From assembly GCA_938073925.1 (NCBI GenBank), contig CALJGH010000025.1, forward strand, positions 1 to 6,528: 6,528 bases of DNA, in the 5' to 3' direction. A program made the position numbers and the translations under genes. Below the pieces are notes generated by a model. It was given only the letters and a program-made list of their open reading frames with translations. It was not told where the DNA came from and ran no database searches. Positions within the stretch are counted from its first letter, which is position 1, and the number at the start of each line of letters is the position of its first letter. Source of the stretch: an uncultured Nitrospinaceae bacterium. GTDB lineage: Bacteria > Nitrospinota > Nitrospinia > Nitrospinales > VA-1. Below are positions 1 through 5,901 of the stretch, piece by piece.

Positions 1-26
1 CTAATTGTACTCGTGTCATAACCCCC

Positions 27-47
27 CCCTTGCCAGGTTAGAAAATC
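27..47 (+). repeat. Possible left terminal inverted repeat of the IS remnant
   Basis: This reads CCCTTGCCAGGTTAGAAAATC directly after a run of eight C (22-29). It resembles the reverse complement of 896-919 with gaps and mismatches. It lies 65 bases beyond the transposase stop codon, a reasonable place for an IS end. The match is imperfect and could be chance. Confidence 0.35.
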
Positions 48-111
48 TATAAAGAATAAATAGGAAATTTGAAATATCCCATTCTTTCGTATAGTTTTAG
101 ATTAGTTTTTT

Positions 112-857
112 CTATTTGTCAATACCGGTGACTGTTAATCGTCCTAAGATTGCTTCTAAAGTCCAAAGGTCTTTGTATCCCATAATCTTCCTGAAGTTTT
201 TCTCGGCAGATAAAAAAGCTGAAACCGCCCAACGTAAAACCATATTTACGTTCTTCAAACGACTCACCCTGCGGGTTCTTCGCCTAACACCTCCATTGGG
301 ACTATCTATGATATTGGTTGTTGCAAGGCAACGAGTCAAAGTCGGAGGCAAACCCAAGTGGTTTAAGGTAAACATCTCTTCCATACCCTCCTTGGCGTTT
401 AACTTCCAAGATGCTTTCATCACCGCTTTTATCTGATCTTTCAACTCATCAGGGAGATGATCCATCACGTTCTTGATCTTACGGTTACGGCAACGTTGCA
501 CACTGGATGTCGGTCTCCAAAAACCTGGTTAATAGAACTTCTTCCTTTACGGCAAAGACGAGGACGTTTCACCATCAGCTTATAATCTGATAAACTGACA
601 AAACCCGTTTGTGATCTATGCCAACCGACCTTGCCTCTACGTTTCCCTTGGTATTTGGCTCCGGCAACCCCTTGTGCCAAAATCTTCAGCACCATTTCAA
701 TTGTGTTTCGGCCTGCAATATCAATCAACTTATCCAATGCTATTTCAGAGGTCTCTAAAAGCTACACCAGTGCCAGTAACAGCTGACCGTCTCGACTGAA
801 ATACTCGGATAACTCTTCGTTGTGATCCTTGCCTAGAATGTGATAATTTCTTCTCAT
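112..857 (-). pseudogene. Decayed IS256-family (Mutator-type) transposase
   Basis: This is the remnant of a DDE transposase that would have moved an IS256-family element. The ATG at 857-855 has a good ribosome binding site (AAGGAG, 9 nt upstream). The first 31 codons run into an in-frame TAG at 762-764, after which the same frame continues with family-like sequence (LDKLIDIAGRNTIEMVL, then VSLSDYKLMVKRPRL). Near 534-545 the reading jumps from the N-terminal part straight to INQVFGDRHPV, so the middle of the protein, which should carry the first two catalytic aspartates, is missing. An apparent extra TG at about 499-503 then shifts the frame into QRCRNRKIKNVMDHLP, and the C-terminal part ends at 112. 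The usual TTNIIES motif, thought to hold the catalytic Glu, reads TTNIIDS here, and the usual QRCxxHK reads QRCRNRK. About 244 codons remain against roughly 400 in the family. It cannot make an active enzyme. Family assignment is from motif recall, not a search. Confidence 0.88.
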
Positions 858-895
858 GGCAGTTTGCTCCTTTTAAAATTAAAAGTTCGCATCCC

Positions 896-919
896 GATTC
901 TACTAAAACCGGGCTGAGG
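896..919 (-). repeat. Possible right terminal inverted repeat of the IS remnant
   Basis: On the minus strand this reads CCTCAGCCCGGTTTTAGTAGAATC and pairs imperfectly with the candidate left end at 27-47. It lies about 40 bases upstream of the transposase start at 857, as expected for an IS end. The same caution applies as for the left end. Confidence 0.35.
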
Positions 920-949
920 AAACTGCCGCCTTTCAACTTACAACTACTT

Positions 950-1906
950 ATGGGAAAAATTCAATATAACAAGATTCTGGTTTACTTAACGCACCCGCAT
1001 GTGGATGCCTGGAACTTCAAACCCGAGGATAAGGCTCTGCTTCAGTCTCATTTTCCAGAAACAGCGGTGCAGGTGTGCTTAAATTTAAAGGAGTTTAAAG
1101 ATAAATTGCCGGAAGCAGATGCCGTGATCGTTTGGGTTTTCAAGGAGAGGTGGCTGGAAAATGCACCGAAGCTAAAACTCATTGCCACACCTGCAGCTGG
1201 AAATGACTGGATTCCCTGGCAGCCACCTGCGAGTTTAAAACTTTCGTTTGGTGGATTTCATGGGCCGATGATGGCGGAAAGCGTTATTGGCGGGATGTTG
1301 CATTTCCTGAAAGCGTTTCCATTATCTATGAAGATGCAGGGGAAGAAAAAATGGGCGCGTATAAAAATTTCAAAAAAGCAACAGTCTCTTTATAAGGCTC
1401 GGGTTACTATTTTAGGTTTTGGTAAAATTGGTAATGCTTTGGGCAGACTATTAAAACCCTTCGGTTGCCAGATTACAGGAATCAAACGTACTGAAATGGC
1501 GACGCCCAATTATTTTGATGAAGAAGATGAAATATTGACTCGCGATAAATGGGAGTCAGCACTACCCGAAACCGATCATTTAATTTGTGCACTGCCCGGT
1601 GGGCCGGAGACCAATGAAATCCTACAGTCCATCCATTTTAAAAACATGCGGAAGACTTCATTTTTTTATAATGTGGGACGTGGGAATATTTATAAAGAAT
1701 CTGATTTAGTAGAAGCCTTGCAAGGCGGAGAAATTACCGGAGCGTATCTGGATGTGTTTGGCAAAGAACCTTTGTCTGAATTTTCCAGGCTATGGGGGTT
1801 GGGCAATGTCCTCATCCAACCGCATACTTCGGCCGCCTCGCCACAATACCTAGAGCTGTTCGTTGAAGAACTGATTAGAAGAGTCAGGGAAGGGGAGTTT
1901 GGTTAG
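950..1906 (+). CDS. D-isomer-specific 2-hydroxyacid dehydrogenase (NAD(P)-dependent)
   Basis: This is a 318-residue cytoplasmic oxidoreductase of the family that interconverts 2-keto acids and D-2-hydroxy acids using NAD(H) or NADP(H). The Rossmann nucleotide-binding motif GFGKIGNALG is at residues 156-165. The family's catalytic triad appears intact: Arg244 in NVGRGN, Glu273 in DVFGKEPL and His292 in QPHTSAAS. The early strand KILVYLTH and the loop TPAAGND (80-86) fit the substrate-binding half. Length is normal for the family (about 310-340). The overall pattern is closest in feel to glyoxylate/hydroxypyruvate reductase-like members, but the substrate cannot be read from the sequence. The ATG at 950 has no Shine-Dalgarno sequence within 15 bases; the nearest GAGGA is about 30 bases upstream. 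The frame stays open upstream into the IS remnant but offers no better start. The gene is convergent with pnp and seems to stand alone. Confidence 0.9.
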   Translation: MGKIQYNKILVYLTHPHVDAWNFKPEDKALLQSHFPETAVQVCLNLKEFKDKLPEADAVIVWVFKERWLENAPKLKLIATPAAGNDWIPWQPPASLKLSFGGFHGPMMAESVIGGMLHFLKAFPLSMKMQGKKKWARIKISKKQQSLYKARVTILGFGKIGNALGRLLKPFGCQITGIKRTEMATPNYFDEEDEILTRDKWESALPETDHLICALPGGPETNEILQSIHFKNMRKTSFFYNVGRGNIYKESDLVEALQGGEITGAYLDVFGKEPLSEFSRLWGLGNVLIQPHTSAASPQYLELFVEELIRRVREGEFG

Positions 1907-1944
1907 TCTTTAAAACCTCACCAGGGAGATTATAAAGTTACAGG

Positions 1945-1977
1945 AAAAAAAAAGGGAGAGGCTGTGAAGCCTCTCCC
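1945..1977 (-). terminator. Intrinsic terminator of the operon, after pnp
   Basis: A perfect 10-bp stem (1954-1963 with 1968-1977, GGGAGAGGCT on both RNA orientations) closes a 4-base loop. In the minus-strand direction it is followed by nine uninterrupted T (A at 1945-1953 on the plus strand). It starts 20 bases after the pnp stop codon, so it is a classic Rho-independent terminator for the operon. Read from the plus strand the same hairpin has a GUGA (GNRA) loop, but it is followed only by GTTTAGTAATACTTTTC. It may therefore work less well for the convergent dehydrogenase transcript. Confidence 0.95.
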
Positions 1978-1997
1978 GTTTAGTAATACTTTTCTTT

Positions 1998-4106
1998 TTA
2001 GGTAGCAGTAGGGGCTGCAGCTTCTACCGCATCTTTCAGGGCTTCTTTTCTGCTTAGCTTAACTTTACCCTGCTGATCTACATCGATGACTTTGACCTTG
2101 ATCTCATCGCCTTCCTGAATCTCATCGCTTACACTTTTAATGCGACGATCACAGATTTGAGAGATGTGAACCAGTCCATCGGTACCTGGAAAAATTTCTA
2201 CAAAGGCACCGAAGTCGACGATCTTTTTCACTTTGCCGAGATAAATTTTCCCAACTTCAACTTCCTGGGTAAGGTTCTCAACAAACTCTACCGCTTTTGC
2301 TGCCGCTTCGGCATCCGCTGAAGCGATGGAAACCAGACCATCGTCATTGATGTCGATCGAAACTCCCGTCTTGTCGATAATCTCACGAATGACTTTACCG
2401 CCAGGCCCTATGACATCCCGAATCTTGTCTTTGGGTACCGTGAGTGTGACAATTCTCGGTGCGTGTTGGTTTATTTCAGTGCGGTGAGTTGATAGTGCTT
2501 TGTCCATTTCACCAAGAATATGCAAACGCCCTTCTTTAGCTTGCTGAAGGGCTGTTTTCATGAGATCACGGTCAAGTCCGGTGACTTTGATGTCCATTTG
2601 CAATGCGGTGATACCATTGGTTGTTCCCGCCACTTTAAAATCCATATCTCCTAAATGATCTTCGGAGCCGAGGATGTCTGAAAGGATTGCAACACGATCT
2701 CCGTCTTTGATGAGTCCCATAGCGATTCCGGCTACCGGTGCTTTAATGGGAATACCTGCGTCCATCATGGAGAGTGAACCGCCACATACAGAAGCCATTG
2801 AGGAAGAACCGTTTGATTCCAATATCTCGGAAACAATTCGAATGGTGTAAGGAAAATCATCTTTGCTAGGGAGAACAGGGATCAATGAACGCTCAGCAAG
2901 CATGCCGTGTCCAATTTCTCTTCGTCCAGGGCCAGAAATAAATTTTACTTCTCCAGTACAGAATGCGGGGAAGTTGTAATGTAGCATAAAGGATTTGCTG
3001 CCTTTGAATTCCAGGCTATCCATTCTTTGTTCATCGGAAGAGGTTCCCAGGGTTGCGGCGACCAGCGCTTGAGTCTCACCGCGTGTGAAAACGGCAGAGC
3101 CATGAACACGGGGTAAATAACCCGTCATAATACTAATGGGGCGAACGTCTGCAAGTCCTCGACCATCGACACGATATTGTTTGTCGAGAACAAGATTTCG
3201 CACGACTGTTTTTTCAAGGTCATGGAAAATATCTTTGATTTCCCCTTTGATGCCTGCATTTTCATCCGGATTCAGCTCAGCGCAAAGATCATTCTGGATT
3301 TGCTTTACAGCATCACCACGCTCATGTTTTCCAGCAATTTGACATGCTGCATCGAGTTTCTCTGCGGCTTTGCTGTTGATAGATGATTGAAGCTCTTCAT
3401 TAACAGGTGTAGGTTCAACAACCAGTTTTTCTTTTCCGAGAAGCTCGCGCAGCTTGATCTGAATACCAATGACTTTTTTAATTCGCTCGTGGCCAAAATC
3501 CAAGGCTTCCATCATTTCGTCTTCGCTGACTTCGTTGGCTCCCGATTCAACCATTACGATTCCATCTGCGGTTCCAGCCATAATGAGGTTAAGATCGCTA
3601 GCAGCGGTTTCTTCGTAATTTGGATTAAAAATCAGTTTCCCATCGACTCTTGAAATTCGAGCTCCTGCTACCGGATTTTCAAAAGGAATGTCTGAGATCA
3701 TCAAAGCGGCAGAAGCGCCGGTGATGGCATTGACGTCCGGTGGATTTTCACCGTCATGGGAAATTACCATGGCAACGACTTGCGTCTCGTTTTTAAATTC
3801 TTTTGGAAACAAAGGTCGGATCGGTCGATCAATCAATCGGCAGATCAATGTTTCGAGTTCTCCTGGTCGGGCTTCGCGTCTAAAAAAGCTACCGGGAATT
3901 TTACCCGCTGCGTAGGTTTTCTCTCTATAGTCTACGGTCAACGGAAAGAAATCTATTCCTTCGCGAGGTTTACCTGCCATAGTCGCAGCAACCAGAACCA
4001 TTGTGTCGCCCTGACGGATGACAACAGTGCCGCCTGCTTGTCGAGCCAGATCGCCTGCTTCCAAAGAAATTATTTTTCCATCAATATCTATTTCTACTTT
4101 TTCCAT
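1998..4106 (-). CDS. pnp: Polyribonucleotide nucleotidyltransferase (PNPase)
   Basis: This is the trimeric 3'-to-5' exoribonuclease that uses phosphate to degrade RNA and release nucleoside diphosphates; it can also add tails in reverse. In many bacteria it works in the RNA degradosome. The 702 residues cover all family domains. The first RNase PH fold (about 1-220) has FFRREARPGELET at 74-86. A helical linker spans about 240-310. The second RNase PH fold (about 315-545) has HGSAVFTRGETQ at 335-346 and GSEDHLGDMDFK at 480-491. Asp483 and Asp489 there correspond to the catalytic E. coli Asp486 and Asp492. A KH domain (about 551-612) has GPGGK at 567-571, and an S1 domain (about 618-687) has DFGAFVEI. 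A short Ala-rich tail ends the protein. The start is fixed by GGAG 8 nt upstream of the ATG. It lies 58 bases after rpsO and ends at the operon terminator. Confidence 0.98.
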   Translation of the reverse strand: MEKVEIDIDGKIISLEAGDLARQAGGTVVIRQGDTMVLVAATMAGKPREGIDFFPLTVDYREKTYAAGKIPGSFFRREARPGELETLICRLIDRPIRPLFPKEFKNETQVVAMVISHDGENPPDVNAITGASAALMISDIPFENPVAGARISRVDGKLIFNPNYEETAASDLNLIMAGTADGIVMVESGANEVSEDEMMEALDFGHERIKKVIGIQIKLRELLGKEKLVVEPTPVNEELQSSINSKAAEKLDAACQIAGKHERGDAVKQIQNDLCAELNPDENAGIKGEIKDIFHDLEKTVVRNLVLDKQYRVDGRGLADVRPISIMTGYLPRVHGSAVFTRGETQALVAATLGTSSDEQRMDSLEFKGSKSFMLHYNFPAFCTGEVKFISGPGRREIGHGMLAERSLIPVLPSKDDFPYTIRIVSEILESNGSSSMASVCGGSLSMMDAGIPIKAPVAGIAMGLIKDGDRVAILSDILGSEDHLGDMDFKVAGTTNGITALQMDIKVTGLDRDLMKTALQQAKEGRLHILGEMDKALSTHRTEINQHAPRIVTLTVPKDKIRDVIGPGGKVIREIIDKTGVSIDINDDGLVSIASADAEAAAKAVEFVENLTQEVEVGKIYLGKVKKIVDFGAFVEIFPGTDGLVHISQICDRRIKSVSDEIQEGDEIKVKVIDVDQQGKVKLSRKEALKDAVEAAAPTAT

Positions 4107-4114
4107 TAATATTT

Positions 4115-4118
4115 CTCC
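4115..4118 (-). promoter_or_regulatory. Ribosome binding site of pnp
   Basis: GGAG lies 8 nt upstream of the pnp ATG within TTGGAGAAAT (4111-4120). The same 10 bases, at the same spacing, precede rpsO. The site sits in the loop of a possible weak all-A/U stem (AATATT at 4108-4113 and 4132-4137), which is probably too weak to matter alone. Confidence 0.85.
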
Positions 4119-4164
4119 AATATCTTTCCCTAATATTCAATTAGGCGTGTGTGTTGTTGCGCGG

Positions 4165-4434
4165 TTATCTGCGGATGCCAAGTTTCGTAATGATTTTTTG
4201 GTATCGATTAAGGTCTTCTATCTTCAAGTGGTCAAGAAGCTTTCTTCTTTTGCTGACCAGTTTGAGCAGTCCGCGCCTGGAATGGTGGTCTTTTGAATGT
4301 GTCTTGAAATGTTCTGTTAAATAGGTCACCCGTTTTGATATGAGTGCGATCTGTACTTCGGACGACCCGGTGTCTTTTTCATGAAGCTTGTTATCTGTGA
4401 TAATTGTTGATTTTTGTTCAGCATTGAGTGCCAT
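4165..4434 (-). CDS. rpsO: 30S ribosomal protein S15
   Basis: S15 is a primary 16S rRNA-binding protein that orders the three-way junction of helices 20-22 and starts assembly of the platform. The 89 residues are exactly the usual length, with the family signatures DTGSSEVQIALISKRV (21-36), LTEHFKTHSKDHHSRRGLL (39-57), KRRKLLDHLK (62-71) and the C-terminal LGIRR. The start follows GGAG at 8 nt. The gene lies between truB and pnp, its usual neighbours in many bacteria. A 129-base structured leader precedes it. In several bacteria S15 represses its own translation by binding a leader RNA structure, so this leader is the obvious candidate site. No promoter was seen in the gap, so the gene is probably transcribed with truB. 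Confidence 0.98.
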   Translation of the reverse strand: MALNAEQKSTIITDNKLHEKDTGSSEVQIALISKRVTYLTEHFKTHSKDHHSRRGLLKLVSKRRKLLDHLKIEDLNRYQKIITKLGIRR

Positions 4435-4440
4435 GACTAT

Positions 4441-4478
4441 TTCTCCAACTTGATTGATTTAGAAAATTGATTGGAGAA
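4441..4478 (-). promoter_or_regulatory. Alternative stem hiding the rpsO Shine-Dalgarno site
   Basis: In the minus-strand RNA, UUCUCCAA (4471-4478) and UUGGAGAA (4441-4448) form a perfect 8-bp stem with a 22-base loop. The first arm is also part of the long leader hairpin, so the two structures exclude each other. The alternative stem covers the whole GGAG of rpsO. The pairing is seen in the sequence; its use as a switch is inference. Confidence 0.5.
4443..4446 (-). promoter_or_regulatory. Ribosome binding site of rpsO
   Basis: GGAG is placed 8 nt before the ATG, within TTGGAGAAAT (4439-4448), identical to the pnp site. The 8 bases UUGGAGAA (4441-4448) are perfectly complementary to UUCUCCAA in the 3' arm of the leader hairpin (4471-4478), so the site can in principle be hidden in an alternative fold. 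Confidence 0.85.
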
Positions 4479-4544
4479 TGTTTTCGTAGAAACGCCCCGG
4501 CTTTTGTCATCGGGACATACCTGCGAAAACATTCCAATCTATTT
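4464..4544 (-). promoter_or_regulatory. Long hairpin in the rpsO leader (candidate S15 autoregulatory or RNase III site)
   Basis: The minus-strand RNA from the truB-rpsO gap folds into a nearly continuous hairpin. The outer stem pairs 4521-4544 (5' arm) with 4464-4489 (3' arm) and includes GAUUGG/CCAAUC and AAUGUUUUCG/CGAAAACAUU. It has one two-base bulge (CU) and two mismatches. After a 2x2 internal loop, an inner 8-bp stem pairs AUGUCCCG (4511-4518) with CGGGGCGU (4492-4499), including two U-G wobbles beside G-C pairs, and closes an 11-base loop. It lacks a clean U-tract at its base, so it is not a convincing terminator. A long stem of this kind could be an RNase III substrate, or could present the G-U/G-C motif known to attract S15. 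Folding was done by eye. Confidence 0.7.
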
Positions 4545-4563
4545 CCACCTAAAACTAATAATG

Positions 4564-5508
4564 TTAATTTACTAAAACACGTTTTAATTTAAACGCGATT
4601 GCACTTGAATCCATTTTTTCGAACTGATCCTGATTTACCAGAGGTTCGACGATAGCTAGTATTGCATCATTGCCGTTTGAAACCCTTAGGCTCATTCCCG
4701 GTTTAAATTCCCGAGGTAAAACCTTAAACGCAGATTTCGGTAAAGCACTACCATTGGCAATGGGTTTAACAAATTCATCTTTGATGCGAAGCTCTGGCAG
4801 GAAGGAAAGTACTTTTTCAACGGAAAAAAGCACATCTTCCAGAACCCTTTTTTCACTGGCTTCTTTTAATGCTTCTATAGTGACTGATGATTCCAGATCA
4901 AACAGTCCGACTTCACTTCTAACCAAGTGGGACATATGCGCTCCACACCCAAATTCTTGCCCGATATCGTGGCATAAGGTGCGGATATAAGTTCCCGCTG
5001 AGCAGTAAACATTAAATTTTACCCGATTTTCCTCCTTATTTACAAATTCTATGGAGAAAAAATGTACTGAAACGGGTTTTCTTTGGATAGTAATACCATT
5101 TCTGGCTAATTTGTAAAGGGGAATTCCATTGTTTTTCTTGGCCGAATACATAGGTGGCACTTGCTTTTGCTCGCCTGAAAACCTCTGAAATATTTCCTTG
5201 ATCTGTTGATTTGTTATCGACGAAGGGTCGCCGCTGGATATCACCTTTCCCGTAGCATCTTGAGTGTCTGTAGCTGATCCAAGAACCATAGTACATTGAT
5301 AACGCTTGGATAAGGGCGACAGAAACTGAATAATACGGGTAGACTGACCGAGGCAGATGGGAAGAATTCCTTCCGCCATGGGGTCCAGAGTGCCAATGTG
5401 CCCGGCTTTTTTTACTCCTAATATCTTTTTTACCTGATGCACCATGGCAAAGGATGTGGGGCCTTTAGGCTTATAAAGGTTCACTATCCGGTTCTGAGTG
5501 CAAATCAT
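4564..5508 (-). CDS. truB: tRNA pseudouridine-55 synthase TruB
   Basis: TruB converts uridine 55 in the T-loop of tRNAs to pseudouridine and also acts as a tRNA folding helper. From the chosen ATG the protein is 314 residues, the usual length. The N-terminal strand ends in YKPKGPTSF (12-20). The catalytic motif HIGTLDPMAEGILP (37-50) contains Asp42, equivalent to E. coli Asp48. The stacking Tyr70 lies in KRYQ, with PPMYSAKK at 118-125 and CSAGTYIRTLCHDIG at 169-183. The C-terminal part (about 238-290) fits a PUA-like domain. An upstream in-frame start at 5544 would give 12 extra residues and a longer overlap with rbfA. The start at 5508 is preferred because it gives the usual N-terminus, though its ribosome binding site is weak. 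The first 38 bases overlap the end of rbfA, suggesting translational coupling. Confidence 0.96.
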   Translation of the reverse strand: MICTQNRIVNLYKPKGPTSFAMVHQVKKILGVKKAGHIGTLDPMAEGILPICLGQSTRIIQFLSPLSKRYQCTMVLGSATDTQDATGKVISSGDPSSITNQQIKEIFQRFSGEQKQVPPMYSAKKNNGIPLYKLARNGITIQRKPVSVHFFSIEFVNKEENRVKFNVYCSAGTYIRTLCHDIGQEFGCGAHMSHLVRSEVGLFDLESSVTIEALKEASEKRVLEDVLFSVEKVLSFLPELRIKDEFVKPIANGSALPKSAFKVLPREFKPGMSLRVSNGNDAILAIVEPLVNQDQFEKMDSSAIAFKLKRVLVN

Positions 5509-5833
5509 TGATGATTCTTGTGATTTTTTCAACATGCTCTGCATTTTCGTCTATTTTGAATTCCAGTTCAGGCAAATATCTTAAATAAAGGTTTTTGCCT
5601 AAAGAGTTTCTTATAAATCCTTTTGCGCTTTTCAACGCTTCCAAAGTATCGGATTTTTCTTTTTCAGTACCCATCACGCTGACAAAAACTTTTGCGTGCT
5701 TGAGGTTATCCGAAACTTCGACCCGTGTAAGGGTTGTAAATCCGATTCGAGGATCTTTTAATCCACTTTGAAGCAGTTTTGAAATTTCTTCGAGAAGCAG
5801 CTCCTGGATTCTTTGAGAACGTTTGAATCTCAT
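5471..5833 (-). CDS. rbfA: 30S ribosome-binding factor A
   Basis: RbfA binds immature 30S subunits near the 5' end of 16S rRNA and is needed for late maturation and growth in the cold. The 120-residue protein is a single type II KH-like domain: MRFKRSQRIQELLLEEISKLL, then LKDPRIGFTTLTRVEVSDNLKHAKVFVSV (27-55), then LKSAKGFIR and the conserved LRYLPELEFKID (about 86-97). The ATG at 5833 is chosen because AAGGTG lies 5 nt upstream. A GTG two codons earlier (5839) is in frame, but the same AAGG would then be too close. It follows the DUF503 gene after 67 bases and overlaps truB at its 3' end, as part of the infB-truB block. Confidence 0.96.
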   Translation of the reverse strand: MRFKRSQRIQELLLEEISKLLQSGLKDPRIGFTTLTRVEVSDNLKHAKVFVSVMGTEKEKSDTLEALKSAKGFIRNSLGKNLYLRYLPELEFKIDENAEHVEKITRIINDLHSEPDSEPL

Positions 5834-5885
5834 AGCCACACCTTATGCTATTACTTATTTTTATTAGCCGGATTGAATTCTCAAC

Positions 5886-5901
5886 AATCCTGATTAGGAT
5901 T
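5886..5901 (-). other. Small inverted repeat after the DUF503 gene
   Basis: AATCCT (5886-5891) and AGGATT (5896-5901) form a 6-bp stem with a 4-base loop, touching the stop codon of the DUF503 gene. No U-tract follows, so it is not a credible terminator. It may protect or mark the mRNA end, or may be chance. Confidence 0.4.

Larger units (their letters stand above)
22..924. mobile_element. Probable extent of the IS256-family remnant (ends approximate)
   Basis: The transposase pseudogene is flanked by two stretches that look like an imperfect terminal inverted repeat: CCCTTGCCAGGTTAGAAAATC at 27-47, and, on the minus strand, CCTCAGCCCGGTTTTAGTAGAATC at 896-919. The shared core is GCC(A/C)GGTT, then AG and AATC, with small gaps. 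If these are the ends, the element stops about 25-30 bases before the start codon of the dehydrogenase gene. I found no convincing 8-9 bp target duplication outside them. The ends are therefore tentative; the presence of the element itself rests on the transposase remnant. Confidence 0.45.

Noticed and set aside
22..29. Run of eight C as a functional or phase-variable tract
   Set aside because: It lies outside any visible gene or promoter, so there is no evidence of a role. It could also be a sequencing-sensitive homopolymer.
116..436. Plus-strand reading frame of 106 codons over the transposase remnant
   Set aside because: It is the opposite strand of the family-like C-terminal transposase sequence and shows no recognisable protein features.
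858..949. Sigma-70 promoter for the dehydrogenase in the gap
   Set aside because: A TTGCTC and a TACTAA can be found, but they are 31 bases apart. No pair with proper spacing was seen.
3136..4109. Several plus-strand reading frames of 68-117 codons inside pnp, and one extra minus-strand frame
   Set aside because: pnp is continuous and motif-complete through this region, so these are shadow frames.
4018..4296. Plus-strand frame of 92 codons spanning the pnp start and rpsO
   Set aside because: It overlaps two well-supported minus-strand genes and has no recognisable features of its own.
4464..4544. Reading the truB-rpsO hairpin as an intrinsic terminator for truB
   Set aside because: The stem is long, but only an interrupted AUUUUCU follows. 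A clean U-tract is absent and rpsO would lose its only evident transcription source.
5036..5296. Alternative minus-strand frame of 86 codons within truB
   Set aside because: It is out of frame with the conserved TruB motifs that cover the same bases.
5834..5839. GTG at 5839 as the rbfA start
   Set aside because: The AAGG would be only about 1-2 bases from the GTG, while it has normal spacing to the ATG at 5833.
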